The notes beneath the pieces are model-generated. The model worked only from the letters and a program-made list of their open reading frames with translations, ran no database searches and was not told the origin of the DNA. Source: Rhodospirillaceae bacterium UBA3470 (lineage in GTDB: Bacteria; Pseudomonadota; Alphaproteobacteria; Rhodospirillales; Casp-alpha2). From it: 64,000 nt of DNA. Within the stretch, counting starts at the first letter, position 1, and every line of letters begins with the position of its first letter. Positions 1 through 9,007 of this stretch are shown here, piece after piece. Made by a program: the position numbers and the translations under genes. The DNA is taken from positions 1 through 64,000 of the forward strand of contig DFRF01000041.1 in the NCBI GenBank assembly GCA_002378125.1, read 5' to 3'.

Positions 1-108
1 ACCACAGCGGTTTCGTTCCTGATCATTGGCATAAGTTTCTCCACTATCGCCTTCCTGGAACGGCGTCGCCGCCGGCATGGGAGCGACGCTGGCCAAGGTA
101 TGGTTTAG
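1..108 (+). CDS. ABC transporter permease, C-terminal end (partial)
   Basis: An open frame from base 1 ends at TAG 106-108 and gives 35 residues: a hydrophobic stretch (AVSFLIIGISFSTIAFL) followed by ERRRRR. A last membrane helix ending in a basic cytoplasmic tail is what the C-terminus of a spermidine/putrescine-type (PotB/PotC-like) ABC permease looks like. The next gene starts 4 bases after the stop, so the two are probably one operon and the racemase may act on what this transporter imports. The body of the gene lies outside the window, so the family call rests on the tail only. Confidence 0.55.
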   Translation, partial: TTAVSFLIIGISFSTIAFLERRRRRHGSDAGQGMV

Positions 109-112
109 GCCC

Positions 113-847
113 ATGAACATCATTTTAATCAACCCGAATACAACGGAGGCCATGACCACACGCATGCACGCCGCCGTGTCGCCCCTGATGGGCGAGGGAG
201 TCAAGCTAACGGCAATCACCGCAGACTATGGCGCGCCCAGTATCGAGGGGTATTATGACGAGGTTTTTGCTGTCCCACCCATGATTGAGGCTTTGAAGCC
301 CATTGCCGACCAGGTCGATGGTGTCGTTGTGGGTTGTTTTGACGACACGGGTGTAGATGCCCTGCGCTGCCTACTTGATGTACCAGTGGTCGGGATCTGT
401 CAGGCTGCGATGCAGGCAGCGGCGGTGATCGCTAACAAGTTTTCTATTGTTACCACCCTTCCTGTCTCCGTCCCGGCGCTTGAACACTTGGTCTTGCGCT
501 ATGGTTTCGAACGCCTTTGCGGGCGGGTAAGGGCGGCCGATATTCCTGTCTTGGACCTTGAAGAAAATACGGAAAATGCAACTCGGCTGATCGCCGCAGA
601 GTTGGAGCGCGCACTTGCGGAAGACGGCGCCGAAGCGATCGTTTTGGGTTGCGCTGGCATGGTTGAACTCAGCCGCAGCCTGACAGAGCGTTACGGCGTT
701 CCAGTTATCGAGGGCGTCGGCGCGGCTGTGAAGCTGGTAGAGGGGCTGGCGGCACTTGGTATTTCGACGTCGCCCCGGGGCGGCTATGCGCCGCCGCGTC
801 AAAAGACCTACTCGGGCGCCTTATCCCACTATTCGCCAGGCGCTTGA
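113..847 (+). CDS. Asp/Glu/hydantoin racemase family protein
   Basis: A 244-residue cofactor-independent racemase of the Asp/Glu/hydantoin superfamily. The N-terminus MNIILINPNTT is typical of hydantoin racemases. The two expected catalytic cysteines are present, Cys75 in VVVGCFDD and Cys180 in VLGCAGM. An in-frame ATG at 77 would overlap the preceding gene, so the ATG at 113 is preferred. The protein should invert the alpha-carbon of an amino acid or 5-substituted hydantoin in the cytoplasm. The upstream permease tail suggests an uptake and catabolism operon. The substrate cannot be read from the sequence. Confidence 0.85.
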   Translation: MNIILINPNTTEAMTTRMHAAVSPLMGEGVKLTAITADYGAPSIEGYYDEVFAVPPMIEALKPIADQVDGVVVGCFDDTGVDALRCLLDVPVVGICQAAMQAAAVIANKFSIVTTLPVSVPALEHLVLRYGFERLCGRVRAADIPVLDLEENTENATRLIAAELERALAEDGAEAIVLGCAGMVELSRSLTERYGVPVIEGVGAAVKLVEGLAALGISTSPRGGYAPPRQKTYSGALSHYSPGA

Positions 848-927
848 TTCTAAAGGCGCTTCAGAAACATTCAGCATGCGCTGTAAACTTGCCGTATTAG
901 CCTGTGCTCCTCGGTAGCGATGTATTT

Positions 928-1101
928 TCAGGGTTCGCCCCAGAGCAGTGTTAACATGGCGCCATCGACCACGGCGATGGTGAGGAACGCAGTCGCCGAG
1001 ATATTCTGGCAGTCAGTGCAGCGGCAGATACTGACCTTGCCCGGTTCCAGTTCGGCCTCAAAGGCGATTTGGCTGCAATGGCAGACGCCGTCAATCTTCA
1101 T
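928..1101 (-). pseudogene. GFA/CENP-V family protein, truncated by in-frame stop
   Basis: The 57-residue frame begins MKIDGVCHCSQIAFEAEL and carries the zinc-binding cysteines of the GFA (glutathione-dependent formaldehyde-activating-like) fold in CHC and CRCTDC. Full family members are about 120-140 residues. Here a TGA stop follows TLLWGEP, exactly where relatives continue with GEPK-Y. Reading through the stop gives KYIATEEHR, which still resembles the family, and then the similarity is lost. The second zinc site and C-terminal half are missing, so the gene is almost certainly dead. A good ribosome-binding site (AGAAGGAG) is still present and fzlA lies 17 bases upstream on the same strand. 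Confidence 0.7.
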
Positions 1102-1118
1102 CGCTCCGCTCCTTCTTC

Positions 1119-1787
1119 TTAGAAGTCGAGATCGGCGTAGTGCTTCGCAGGCGCCACGCCCGGGATGTGATCCTCCAATAGGGGCCGGAAGCTCGGTCGG
1201 GATTTGACCCGGGCAAACCAGTCCTTGGCGGAGGGATGCTGCTCCCATGGCACATCGCCCAGGTAGTCGACACAGGACAAGTGCGCGGCGGCAGCCAGGT
1301 CTGCCAGGCTGATATGGTCGCCGGCGAGCCAGCGGCGGCGGTCAGCCAAGTAGCTGATGTAGTCAAGGTGATGGTGAATGTTGGCGTGGCCGGCGCGGAT
1401 GGTTTTGGACACGGGCTCGCCAAGGCCCAGGAAGCGCTTCATAATCTTTTCGTCAACCAGGTTCTTGGTAACCTCGGTGTGAAACTTGTGGTCGAACCAG
1501 TAGACAAGGCGACGGGCCTCGGCGCGCGACACGGCCTGACGGCCAATGAGGGTGGGTTCGGGGTGGGCTTCGTCCAGGAACTCGCAGATGGCGTCGGAGC
1601 CCGACAAGGCGGTGCCGTCGACTTCGATGAGGACAGGGACTTCGCCCGCAGGGTTAAGCTTTAGGAAGGCTTCGTTGCGCACCCACACGGCTTCAGTCTT
1701 CAACTGAAAGTCGAGACGCTTCTCTTCCAGAACAAGGCGCACCTTGCGGCAAAACGGCGAGAGCCAAAGGTGATGGAGGGCCCGCAT
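1119..1787 (-). CDS. fzlA: FtsZ-binding glutathione S-transferase-like protein FzlA
   Basis: A 222-residue GST-fold protein: N-terminal thioredoxin-like domain (residues 1-80; LSPFCRKVRLVLEEK, NPAGEVPVLIE, SDAICEFL) and an all-helical C-terminal domain (90-200; WLAGDHISLADLAAAAHLS). The ending HYADLDF and the DYLGDVPWEQH and KDWFARVKSRPSFRPLL segments match FzlA, an alphaproteobacterial division protein that binds FtsZ filaments and affects their curvature and septal wall synthesis rather than detoxifying with glutathione. Start: the ATG at 1787 begins the conserved MRALHHLWLSPF; an upstream ATG at 1856 would add 23 unconserved residues. An ordinary GST is the alternative. Confidence 0.75.
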   Translation of the reverse strand: MRALHHLWLSPFCRKVRLVLEEKRLDFQLKTEAVWVRNEAFLKLNPAGEVPVLIEVDGTALSGSDAICEFLDEAHPEPTLIGRQAVSRAEARRLVYWFDHKFHTEVTKNLVDEKIMKRFLGLGEPVSKTIRAGHANIHHHLDYISYLADRRRWLAGDHISLADLAAAAHLSCVDYLGDVPWEQHPSAKDWFARVKSRPSFRPLLEDHIPGVAPAKHYADLDF

Positions 1788-1990
1788 AAACCCCTTATAG
1801 CGTGCGCTTCCAATCTCGACAATGAGACCTAAACGGCGCACATTGGGCCGACGCATGCGGCTCCAAAAGCCTAAGATTCAATCGTATATCGCAAACCTTG
1901 GATATATGCGTCAGTAATCTCACCCTAGGCAGGGGAAAAGCATATCCTTATGTTCACGTCACCGATTATCACATACAAGGAGCTTGGATC

Positions 1991-2983
1991 ATGCTGATCC
2001 GCCATTCGCGCGCTTCCGACGTTCTTTCTTCCGAGATCACGCCGCATTCGGTGCTCCTTAACCGCCGGGAAGTGCTGCGCGCCGCCGCGGCCACCGGAGC
2101 CATCGCCGGCCTCAGCCCGTTTATGCTCTCGAACACGGCCGTTGCTGCCAGCCAGAAGCTACCAAACGTAATAAAAACAAAATGGACAGAACACGCACTC
2201 GGCAAGGACGACAAGCTTACGCCCTACGATGACGTGACGTCCTACAATAACTTCTATGAGTTTGGCACAGGAAAGGGAGATCCGGCGCGGAACGCCCACA
2301 CACTTAAGCCCAAGCCCTGGACCGTGGTGGTCGACGGACACGTCGAAAAGCCCGGCCACTACGACTTCGACGACCTGATCAGGGGCCACGACCTGGAAGA
2401 ACGGGTCTACCGGTTCCGCTGCGTAGAGGCCTGGTCCATGGTGATCCCGTGGGTAGGCGTTCCGCTAGTCAAAATCATTAAGCGCCTGGGCGCCACCTCA
2501 AACGCCAAGTACGTGGCCTTCGAGACCCTGGCCGATATAGAGCAGATGCCGGGCCAGCGCTTCGCGACGCTCAAATGGCCCTACCGTGAAGGGCTTCGCA
2601 TGGATGAGGCCATGAACCCGCTGACCCTGATGGCCGTTGGGCTTTATGGCAAGGTGATACCAAACCAGAACGGCGCGCCGATCCGCCTGGTAACGCCGTG
2701 GAAATACGGCTTCAAGTCCATCAAGTCCATCGTCCGGATTTCCTTCACGGAGGAGATGCCACCAACGTCTTGGAACATGTCTGCGCCTCGGGAATACGGC
2801 TTCTATTCCAACGTCAACCCGCTGGTCCATCACCCACGCTGGAGCCAGGCCAAGGAACGGCGTCTGGGTGGGCCGACCAACATCTTCGGCTTCACACCAA
2901 AACGCCCGACCCTCATGTTCAACGGCTACGAAGAAGAAGTCGCTAACATGTACCATGGGATGGATTTGAAACGGAACTACTGA
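1991..2983 (+). CDS. msrP: MsrP, periplasmic methionine sulfoxide reductase catalytic subunit
   Basis: A 330-residue molybdopterin enzyme of the YedY/MsrP family that reduces methionine sulfoxide in oxidised periplasmic proteins. The N-terminus has a twin-arginine signal ([17 protein letters not shown], residues about 23-39) for export of the folded, cofactor-loaded protein. The segment [15 protein letters not shown] contains the molybdenum-ligand cysteine. [10 protein letters not shown] and the C-terminal [14 protein letters not shown] are family-typical. The ATG at 1991 has AAGGAG 8 bases upstream; an earlier in-frame ATG at 1898 would put 31 residues before the signal and is rejected. The heme partner MsrQ follows 121 bases downstream. 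Confidence 0.93.
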   Translation: MLIRHSRASDVLSSEITPHSVLLNRREVLRAAAATGAIAGLSPFMLSNTAVAASQKLPNVIKTKWTEHALGKDDKLTPYDDVTSYNNFYEFGTGKGDPARNAHTLKPKPWTVVVDGHVEKPGHYDFDDLIRGHDLEERVYRFRCVEAWSMVIPWVGVPLVKIIKRLGATSNAKYVAFETLADIEQMPGQRFATLKWPYREGLRMDEAMNPLTLMAVGLYGKVIPNQNGAPIRLVTPWKYGFKSIKSIVRISFTEEMPPTSWNMSAPREYGFYSNVNPLVHHPRWSQAKERRLGGPTNIFGFTPKRPTLMFNGYEEEVANMYHGMDLKRNY

Positions 2984-3104
2984 TGACAGGCACCGGCCAC
3001 AATCCCAGGCGCGAGGGCTAGGGCTGGCTCGGTTGGCCAGACCGGTATGTCTCAACACGTTTCAACTAAATTCAGATTGAGGATTTTGGCTGTTAAAGAT
3101 CGCT

Positions 3105-3722
3105 ATGCGGGCTGAAGACAAAATTTTCTGGGTGTTCAAGTCCATCATCTGGGCCCTATGCCTGCTACCGCTGGCGTGGCTGATCTGGTTAATCCTCAAC
3201 CAGGGCCTGACCGCCAACCCGGCCGAGTTCATGAACCGTTATCTGGGTGAATGGGCGATCCGCATCCTATGGGTGGCGCTGGCGGTGACACCGGTGAAGA
3301 TTTTGACTGGCTGGAAACAAGCGCTGCGGTTTCGCCGCCTGATCGGCCTTTTCGCCTCCTTCTATGTGGTCCTGCACGTGACCAGCTACGTGGTGGTGGA
3401 CCAGTACTTCGACTGGACTGCCATCTGGAACGACATCGTCAAGCGGGTTTATATCACGGTTGGCATGGCGTCCTTTTTGATCCTGATCGCGCTGGCAGCC
3501 ACCTCGTGGAGTTCCATAGTCAAACGCCTCGGCGGTAAAGTCTGGAAAAGGCTACACCAGGGCGTATACCTGGCCGGGATCATGGCGGCCATCCATTTCA
3601 TCATGATGCGCAAGGGTTTCCAGATTGAACCATTCATCTACGCAGGCATCCTGGCGGCCCTTCTTGGTACGCGGCTAGTGCCGCATCTTAAGAAACTGAA
3701 GAAGAAGGCCGCGGCGGCCTAG
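3105..3722 (+). CDS. msrQ: MsrQ, heme-binding membrane subunit of the MsrPQ system
   Basis: A 205-residue inner-membrane protein of the YedZ/MsrQ ferric-reductase-like family. It has about six hydrophobic helices and conserved histidines (FYVVLHVTSYV, KRLHQGVYLAGI, AIHFIMM) suited to b-type heme. MsrQ passes electrons from the quinone pool or a flavin reductase to MsrP outside the membrane. The gene directly follows msrP in the usual order, so the two should be co-transcribed. No strong ribosome-binding site is visible before the ATG at 3105, so the exact start is less certain than the family. Confidence 0.92.
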   Translation: MRAEDKIFWVFKSIIWALCLLPLAWLIWLILNQGLTANPAEFMNRYLGEWAIRILWVALAVTPVKILTGWKQALRFRRLIGLFASFYVVLHVTSYVVVDQYFDWTAIWNDIVKRVYITVGMASFLILIALAATSWSSIVKRLGGKVWKRLHQGVYLAGIMAAIHFIMMRKGFQIEPFIYAGILAALLGTRLVPHLKKLKKKAAAA

Positions 3723-4084
3723 CAGATGCGCCGCGCCCGACTGACGCAGGTCCAGACGCACTTCATCCTCGCCGAAGCGCAACGGCAAGTCCGGTGCCCA
3801 ACGTCAGAGCGCCGGGGCGACCGCGGGGCAGGACGTTACCTTCGCCGCGGCAATGGCCCAGGGCGGCGACTTCGAATTCGTGGGAATCAAAGAAAAGCTT
3901 GCGCGTTCCGCGAGGCGTTCGGTCCCCCCGTTCTAGACGACGAGAGATTGAAATTCTTTTCCAGCGAAAGCATAGCGGCTCGGACGTTAAGGTTGCGTTG
4001 CCGGCATGCATTCGGCCATTGATCCCCCGGCCCGCTAGGCTATCATTCACGTGATTAGCGACCGCTCACAAACGAGGCCCGACC
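3723..4084. other. Gap with a possible decayed coding stretch
   Basis: No intact gene seen. On the plus strand a frame open from about 3745 to TAG 3934 translates after 3781 to protein-like sequence including GQDVTFAAAMAQGGDFEFV and GIKEKLARSARRSVPPF, with no convincing start codon. It may be the end of a lost gene. I do not recognise the family. The rest shows no promoter or hairpin I can support. Confidence 0.3.
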
Positions 4085-4264
4085 ATGTCCGCCCCCGAAG
4101 TCATTGAAGTTGAGAGAAAGCGCGTTGCCTGTGATGGCGGTGGCGGCACGCTGGGGCATCCAAAAATCTACCTGGAGATGGGTGCAGCCAACGAAGTTAT
4201 CTGCCCCTACTGCTCGCGCCGGTTCGTGTTTAAAGAACGCACGGTGGTCGACGCCGAGGGCTAA
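4085..4264 (+). CDS. Small zinc-finger protein (zf-CHCC, NDUFS6-like)
   Basis: A 59-residue protein too short for most gene finders. It has Cys16 followed by GGGGTLGHPKIYLEM and the knuckle CPYCSRRFV, giving a C-x(n)-H-x(n)-C-x2-C zinc site. This is the zf-CHCC family common in alphaproteobacteria and related to the mitochondrial complex I accessory subunit NDUFS6. A structural or assembly role with respiratory complex I is known for the eukaryotic relative and only inferred here. The ATG at 4085 begins the conserved N-terminal helix. It stands alone upstream of polA. Confidence 0.85.
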   Translation: MSAPEVIEVERKRVACDGGGGTLGHPKIYLEMGAANEVICPYCSRRFVFKERTVVDAEG

Positions 4265-4602
4265 GATCGCACGCTTCCTTTTATTAGTGAATTCAGCCGT
4301 CCTTTGGTAGCGGAAACTCGACTTTTCGACTCGACTAGCTTCCAGTGGTCGCTGGTGGCCATCATGCAGGTACGCGCCTTGATGGGGCCTCGAGATCACC
4401 CTCGCGGTACCGTAAGAAGGTTGAAAGCTCGAACTTCGTGGGAGAAACGCCACGGACCCGTTGATAGGAGATAACTCGCTATATTTCTGTTTTATTCCGG
4501 CTCGATCAGGACGCCGGAAGGGAGTATTCTGACCCCCACGGTCCAAACGGTCCGGCCTTTCGCCACCGGCGGCACATCGCCGTCGTACCCACGGGAGCCA
4601 TC
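4265..4602. other. Intergenic region upstream of polA
   Basis: About 340 bases with no frame I can support as a gene on either strand. The polA promoter is expected here. The only clear signal is a GGAG ribosome-binding site at 4593-4596 before the polA ATG. Confidence 0.4.
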
Positions 4603-7371
4603 ATGACAAACCAGCCTAAACACTTATACCTCATTGATGGATCAGGCTTCCTGTTCCGCGCCTTCCATGCGTTGCCACCCATGACCCGGGACGACGGGAC
4701 GCCGGTGAATGCCGTTTTCGGGTTCACGAAAATGGTCATGAAGCTGATCGACGACACAGACGCAGACTACATCGCCGTGATCTTTGACCGCGCGCGCAAG
4801 ACCTTCCGCTCCAAGATCTACGCCGATTATAAGGCGAACAGACCGCCACCACCGGACGAGCTGATTCCACAGTTTCAGCTGGTCCGCAATGCCACCGAGG
4901 CCTTGAACGTCCCGGCCATCGACATGGATGGGTTTGAGGCCGATGACCTAATCGCTACCTACGCCCGCCAGGCCGCCGAGGCCGGCGCGGAGGTTACCAT
5001 CGTATCCTCCGACAAGGATCTCATGCAGCTGGTCACCGACAAGGTCACAATGTTGGACGCCATGAAGAACCGGGTCATTGGCCACGAACAGGTGGTGGAA
5101 AAGTTCGGCGTCGGACCGGGTCGGGTTGTCGACGTGCAGTCGCTCGCCGGTGACAGCACCGACAACGTCCCCGGCGTCCAGGGTATCGGCGTAAAAACGG
5201 CAGCCCAGTTGATCAACGAATACGGCGATCTGGACTCGCTCTTGGCCAACGCCGAGAAAATCAAACAGCCGAAACGCCGCCAGCGGCTCATCGAACAGGC
5301 CGACATGGCCCGCATGTCGCGCGAGCTGGTGCGCCTAGATCAAAACGTACCAGTTACCGAGGCCTGGGAGAGCTTCGCCGTCAAATCACCGGATCCAAAC
5401 GTGTTGTTGCCGTTCCTAAGGGAGCAGAAATTTCGCTCTCTGGTGTCCACCATGGAGGCACGCCTGGGCGTGGAACCAGGCGACAGGGTTGCGGGCGGCA
5501 GCGGCGATGCGGGGTTGGACGAGGCGTCCTATGAGCTGGTCCAGACGGAGGGCGCCCTGAAGGCCTGGATCGCCGAGGCGGACGAGGCCGGTGCGGTGGC
5601 GGTGGACACAGAAACGACCAGTCTTAATTCCATGCAGGCGGAACTGGTGGGCGTGTCGCTCGCAGTGACGACTGGTCGGGCATGTTACATCCCACTCGGA
5701 CACAAGGCTGCCGACGCCGGCATCACGGGCGACCTTTTGTGCGAGGCCGAAAGCACGCCCTCACCGGAACAGGTGGGCATGGACCGGGCCCTAGGCCTGC
5801 TCAGACCCCTGTTAGAGGACCCGGCGGTCCTGAAAATTGGCCAGAACATAAAGTACGACAAACAGGTGTTGGTTCGCTACGGCATCAATGTTGCTCCCAT
5901 CGACGACACTATGCTGATCTCTTACGTCTTGGAGGGCGGCCTGCACGGCCACGGCATGGACGAACTGGCCCGTGACACGCTGGGTATCGAGACAATCAAA
6001 TTCAAGGATGTGGCCGGCACCGGTAAGTCGCAGATCACCTTCGATCGCGTGGCGCTAGACAAAGCCCTCGATTACGCCGCCGAGGACGCGGACATTACGC
6101 TTCGGCTGCACAAGGCTCTCAAGCCGCGCTTGGCCCAGGAACATGTGGTGACAGTTTATGAGACCTTAGAGCGTCCCTTGGTCCCCATCCTAGACGCCAT
6201 GGAACGCGAAGGCATCAAGGTCGACGCCCAGGAACTGAAACGCCTCTCAGATGACTTTGGCAGGCGTATGGTCGATCTCGAAGAAGATGCCTACAAGCTG
6301 GCCGGCCGGGAGTTCAACGTTGGCTCGCCGAAACAACTGGGCGAAATTCTGTTCGATGAGATGGGGATCGAGGGTGGCAAGAAAGGTAAGACCGGGGCAT
6401 ATTCTACCGGTGCCGATGTACTGGAAGGCTTGGCTGCTGAGGGCCATGACCTGGCTAAGACCATCTTAGAGTTTCGCCAACTCTCCAAACTCAAGAGTAC
6501 CTACACGGATGCCTTGACGGCGGCCATCAATCCGCAGACAGGCCGCGTACACACCTCCTACAGCCAGGCGGCCACGTCGACCGGACGGCTCGCGTCGACG
6601 GACCCGAACCTGCAGAATATCCCCGTGCGCACGGCGGAAGGCCGCAAAATCCGCAAAGCCTTCGTCCCGGAGAAGGGCCATGTATTGGTCTCGGCCGACT
6701 ATTCCCAGATCGAACTCCGGATTCTTGCCCACGTGGCTGGTATCGACGCCTTGAAACAGGCCTTTCATGATGGCCAGGACATCCACGCACTTACGGCCTC
6801 CCAGGTCTTCGGCGAACCCATTGAGGGCATGGACCCTATTACACGGCGGAAGGCAAAAGCCATCAACTTCGGTATCATCTACGGCATCTCTGCCTTCGGC
6901 CTGGCGCGACAGCTGGGCATACCCAACAGCGAGGCGAAGGCCTACATCGATGCCTACTTCGACAAGTATCCAGGCATCAAGGCTTACATGGAACGCACCA
7001 AGACACAGGCCCGCGAGGAAGGCTTCGTAACTACGCTCTTCGGACGCAAATGCCACACCAAGGGCATCAACGACCGCAACCCCAACATGCGGGGCTTCGC
7101 CGAAAGGGCTGCCATCAACGCGCCGATCCAGGGCGGTGCCGCGGACATTATCAAACGCGCTATGATCCAGGTGCCCGGTGCGCTCACAGACGCCGGGCTT
7201 AAGGCCCAGATGCTCCTGCAAGTGCATGACGAACTGATATTCGAGGCGCCCAAAGCGGAAGCCAAAGACACCATCAATGTGGTCAGAGCGGCCATGGAAG
7301 GGGCGGCGCATTTGGACGTGCCGTTGGTGGTGGATGCAGGTACAGGCATGAGCTGGGACGAAGCCCACTAG
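4603..7371 (+). CDS. polA: DNA polymerase I
   Basis: A 922-residue DNA repair and Okazaki-fragment-processing polymerase with all three classical domains. Residues 1-290 form the 5'-3' exonuclease/flap nuclease (YLIDGSGFLFRAFHALP; helix-hairpin-helix near 179 in SLAGDSTDNVPGVQGIGVKT). Residues about 310-510 form the 3'-5' proofreading domain, with the DxE motif kept in AVAVDTETTSLNS, so proofreading should be active. Residues about 520-922 are the polymerase: motif A DYSQIELRILAHVAG near 698, O helix RRKAKAINFGIIYG near 748, motif C LLQVHDELIFEAP near 872. Length is typical. The ATG at 4603 is preceded by GGAG. Confidence 0.98.
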   Translation: MTNQPKHLYLIDGSGFLFRAFHALPPMTRDDGTPVNAVFGFTKMVMKLIDDTDADYIAVIFDRARKTFRSKIYADYKANRPPPPDELIPQFQLVRNATEALNVPAIDMDGFEADDLIATYARQAAEAGAEVTIVSSDKDLMQLVTDKVTMLDAMKNRVIGHEQVVEKFGVGPGRVVDVQSLAGDSTDNVPGVQGIGVKTAAQLINEYGDLDSLLANAEKIKQPKRRQRLIEQADMARMSRELVRLDQNVPVTEAWESFAVKSPDPNVLLPFLREQKFRSLVSTMEARLGVEPGDRVAGGSGDAGLDEASYELVQTEGALKAWIAEADEAGAVAVDTETTSLNSMQAELVGVSLAVTTGRACYIPLGHKAADAGITGDLLCEAESTPSPEQVGMDRALGLLRPLLEDPAVLKIGQNIKYDKQVLVRYGINVAPIDDTMLISYVLEGGLHGHGMDELARDTLGIETIKFKDVAGTGKSQITFDRVALDKALDYAAEDADITLRLHKALKPRLAQEHVVTVYETLERPLVPILDAMEREGIKVDAQELKRLSDDFGRRMVDLEEDAYKLAGREFNVGSPKQLGEILFDEMGIEGGKKGKTGAYSTGADVLEGLAAEGHDLAKTILEFRQLSKLKSTYTDALTAAINPQTGRVHTSYSQAATSTGRLASTDPNLQNIPVRTAEGRKIRKAFVPEKGHVLVSADYSQIELRILAHVAGIDALKQAFHDGQDIHALTASQVFGEPIEGMDPITRRKAKAINFGIIYGISAFGLARQLGIPNSEAKAYIDAYFDKYPGIKAYMERTKTQAREEGFVTTLFGRKCHTKGINDRNPNMRGFAERAAINAPIQGGAADIIKRAMIQVPGALTDAGLKAQMLLQVHDELIFEAPKAEAKDTINVVRAAMEGAAHLDVPLVVDAGTGMSWDEAH

Positions 7372-7479
7372 GGTGCTAAACACCGGAGCTGTTCTTACCT
7401 TCTCACCCGGCTGCGCCTAAATTGCCGGCAACTTTGTCCCCATGGCGAAAGCAAAAATCTCCGCCCTTGATTGGGACGT

Positions 7480-7642
7480 ATGGCGCCACGCTCCACACCC
7501 GAAGGTGCGGCGGACACTTTTCATGCGGCGGTACTGAACGCCGACGGCGCGCCGAGGCGAGAAGACGGCCTACTACGGCGCATTCAACTTAGACCTCGAC
7601 GGCAACAAGTTTAAGGCTGTCACCTTCCCCAGCGTCCATTAA
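7480..7642 (+). pseudogene. VOC/glyoxalase family protein remnant, frameshifted
   Basis: Two overlapping frames together reconstruct the C-terminal half of a small VOC (glyoxalase/bleomycin-resistance-like) protein. From about 7504 frame 1 reads EGAADTFHAAVLNADGAP; after a shift near 7560 frame 2 reads TAYYGAFNLDLDGNKFKAV and stops at TAA 7640. Relatives end in a HAAALAAGG ... YYGAFVLDPDGNNIEAV pattern, so a base change broke the frame and part of the linker is gone. The N-terminal half is not detectable. The gene is dead. Confidence 0.6.
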
Positions 7643-7977
7643 CAGCTCGCCGTCACAATCTGTTCAGGTGCGGCATTTTCGGCCACGGCCGGCGACTGAA
7701 ACATCTGCTTGAACAGGATAAAGGTCTGGCCATCTATCTACATGGTTCGGGCAGCGGTGGTGTAGACAGCTGGGTCGGACGCTCGTTCCGTATAGCCAAC
7801 GAATTCCCTGGGCGCATCCGTAACATTGCTCAGGAAAACGCAGTTTTCGGCCGACTAGAACAGGGGAACTGGAGCAATAATCCGGGCAAACATGGGCTTT
7901 CCTTTCGTTACATCCGCTCGACGCACCATGAAAGGCAGAAGCAGCGAGATTTTGTCCCGGACAAGGTAACTTTTTAG
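7615..7977 (+). other. Open stretch without start codon, unrecognised
   Basis: A plus-strand frame stays open for 120 codons from 7615 to TAG 7975 and contains protein-like segments such as HLLEQDKGLAIYLHGSGSGG and SWVGRSFRIANEFPGRIRNI, but no ATG precedes the protein-like part and I recognise no family. It may be a remnant of a gene lost with the neighbouring VOC fragment, or chance. The 650 bases between polA and the ABC ATPase hold nothing else I can support. Confidence 0.2.
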
Positions 7978-8008
7978 CACGCCTTGACAGGGGGGCATCC
8001 GCAGGCGC

Positions 8009-9007
8009 ATGTGCCTGGTCATGCGCTTCTTCCAGCCGACCACAAATCCCAATAATGCCGTGGAAGTCCGTGGTCTAAAGAAAATCTACGCCTCAAGCGA
8101 GAAATCCGCACCCAAGGATGCTTTGAAGGACATCAATCTGACCATTCCGAAAGGCTCTTTCTTTGCCTTGTTGGGGCCAAACGGGGCGGGCAAGTCCACC
8201 TTCATCAACATCCTGGCCGGCCTGGTCGTGAAAACGGCCGGCGAAGCGAAGGTTTGGGGTTACGACATCATCGACGATATGCGTGCAGCCCGGCGCTGTA
8301 TCGGCGTGGTCCCCCAGGAACTGAACTTGGACGCTTTCTTCACGCCGCGCGAGGTCCTCGACCTGCAGGCCGGACTGTTCGGAATCCCCGAAAACGCCCG
8401 GCGCACCGACGAGATTTTGGAAGCCGTCGGCCTGGCGGACAAGGCGAATGCCTATGCCCGTTCATTGTCGGGCGGTATGCGCCGAAGGCTCCTGGTGGGC
8501 AAGGCCATGGTTCATTCACCGCCGGTGCTGATCCTGGATGAACCGTCGGCAGGCGTCGACGTGGACCTGCGCCGTCAGCTCTGGAGCCATGTGAAGGCGC
8601 TGAACACTTCGGGTACGACGGTGCTGCTGACCACGCACTACCTGGAAGAGGCCGAGGCCATGTGCGACACCATCGGCATCATCAACCACGGTCAACTCAT
8701 TGCCTGCGAGAAGACGCCGGACCTTTTGGGCCGGCTTGATTCAAAACAGATGGTGATCACCGTCGACCAGCATTTGGATGCGGTGCCCAAGGCCCTGACC
8801 GCCTTCGCCACCGAACTTCGCGATGCGCGCGTCCTGCAGATATCCTTCCCGCCCAGCCGGGTCAACGCCGGTCAGGTTTTGGCCGCTGTGAGCGATGCCG
8901 GCCTGAGCGTCGTCGACGTGGTCACCCGCGAGGCGGACCTGGAGGACATCTTCGTCAATCTGACCCACGCCGATAACATGGCCGGGACGGTGCAGGCCTC
9001 CACGTGA
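8009..9007 (+). CDS. ABC-2 type transporter ATP-binding protein
   Basis: A 332-residue ABC ATPase of the drug/polysaccharide exporter (YadG/CcmA-like) type. Walker A is GPNGAGKST, the signature is LSGGMRRR, Walker B is VLILDEPSAGVD, and the switch histidine lies in LLTTHYLEEAEAMCD. The last 90 residues form the regulatory extension common in this class. The expected ABC-2 membrane subunit is not next to it: the following gene, overlapping by 4 bases (GTGA), is a lipoprotein hydrolase. The ATPase must therefore pair with a permease encoded elsewhere or have lost its partner. Start may be ATG 8009 or ATG 8021. Confidence 0.9.
   Translation: MCLVMRFFQPTTNPNNAVEVRGLKKIYASSEKSAPKDALKDINLTIPKGSFFALLGPNGAGKSTFINILAGLVVKTAGEAKVWGYDIIDDMRAARRCIGVVPQELNLDAFFTPREVLDLQAGLFGIPENARRTDEILEAVGLADKANAYARSLSGGMRRRLLVGKAMVHSPPVLILDEPSAGVDVDLRRQLWSHVKALNTSGTTVLLTTHYLEEAEAMCDTIGIINHGQLIACEKTPDLLGRLDSKQMVITVDQHLDAVPKALTAFATELRDARVLQISFPPSRVNAGQVLAAVSDAGLSVVDVVTREADLEDIFVNLTHADNMAGTVQAST

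Noticed and set aside
4055..4546. 163-codon minus-strand frame over the zinc-finger gene and polA leader
   Set aside because: It opposes the well-supported zf-CHCC gene and its sequence looks random, with no ribosome-binding site.
6466..7383. 305-codon minus-strand open frame
   Set aside because: It lies wholly antisense to the polymerase domain of polA, has no family resemblance, and is explained by high third-position GC in polA.
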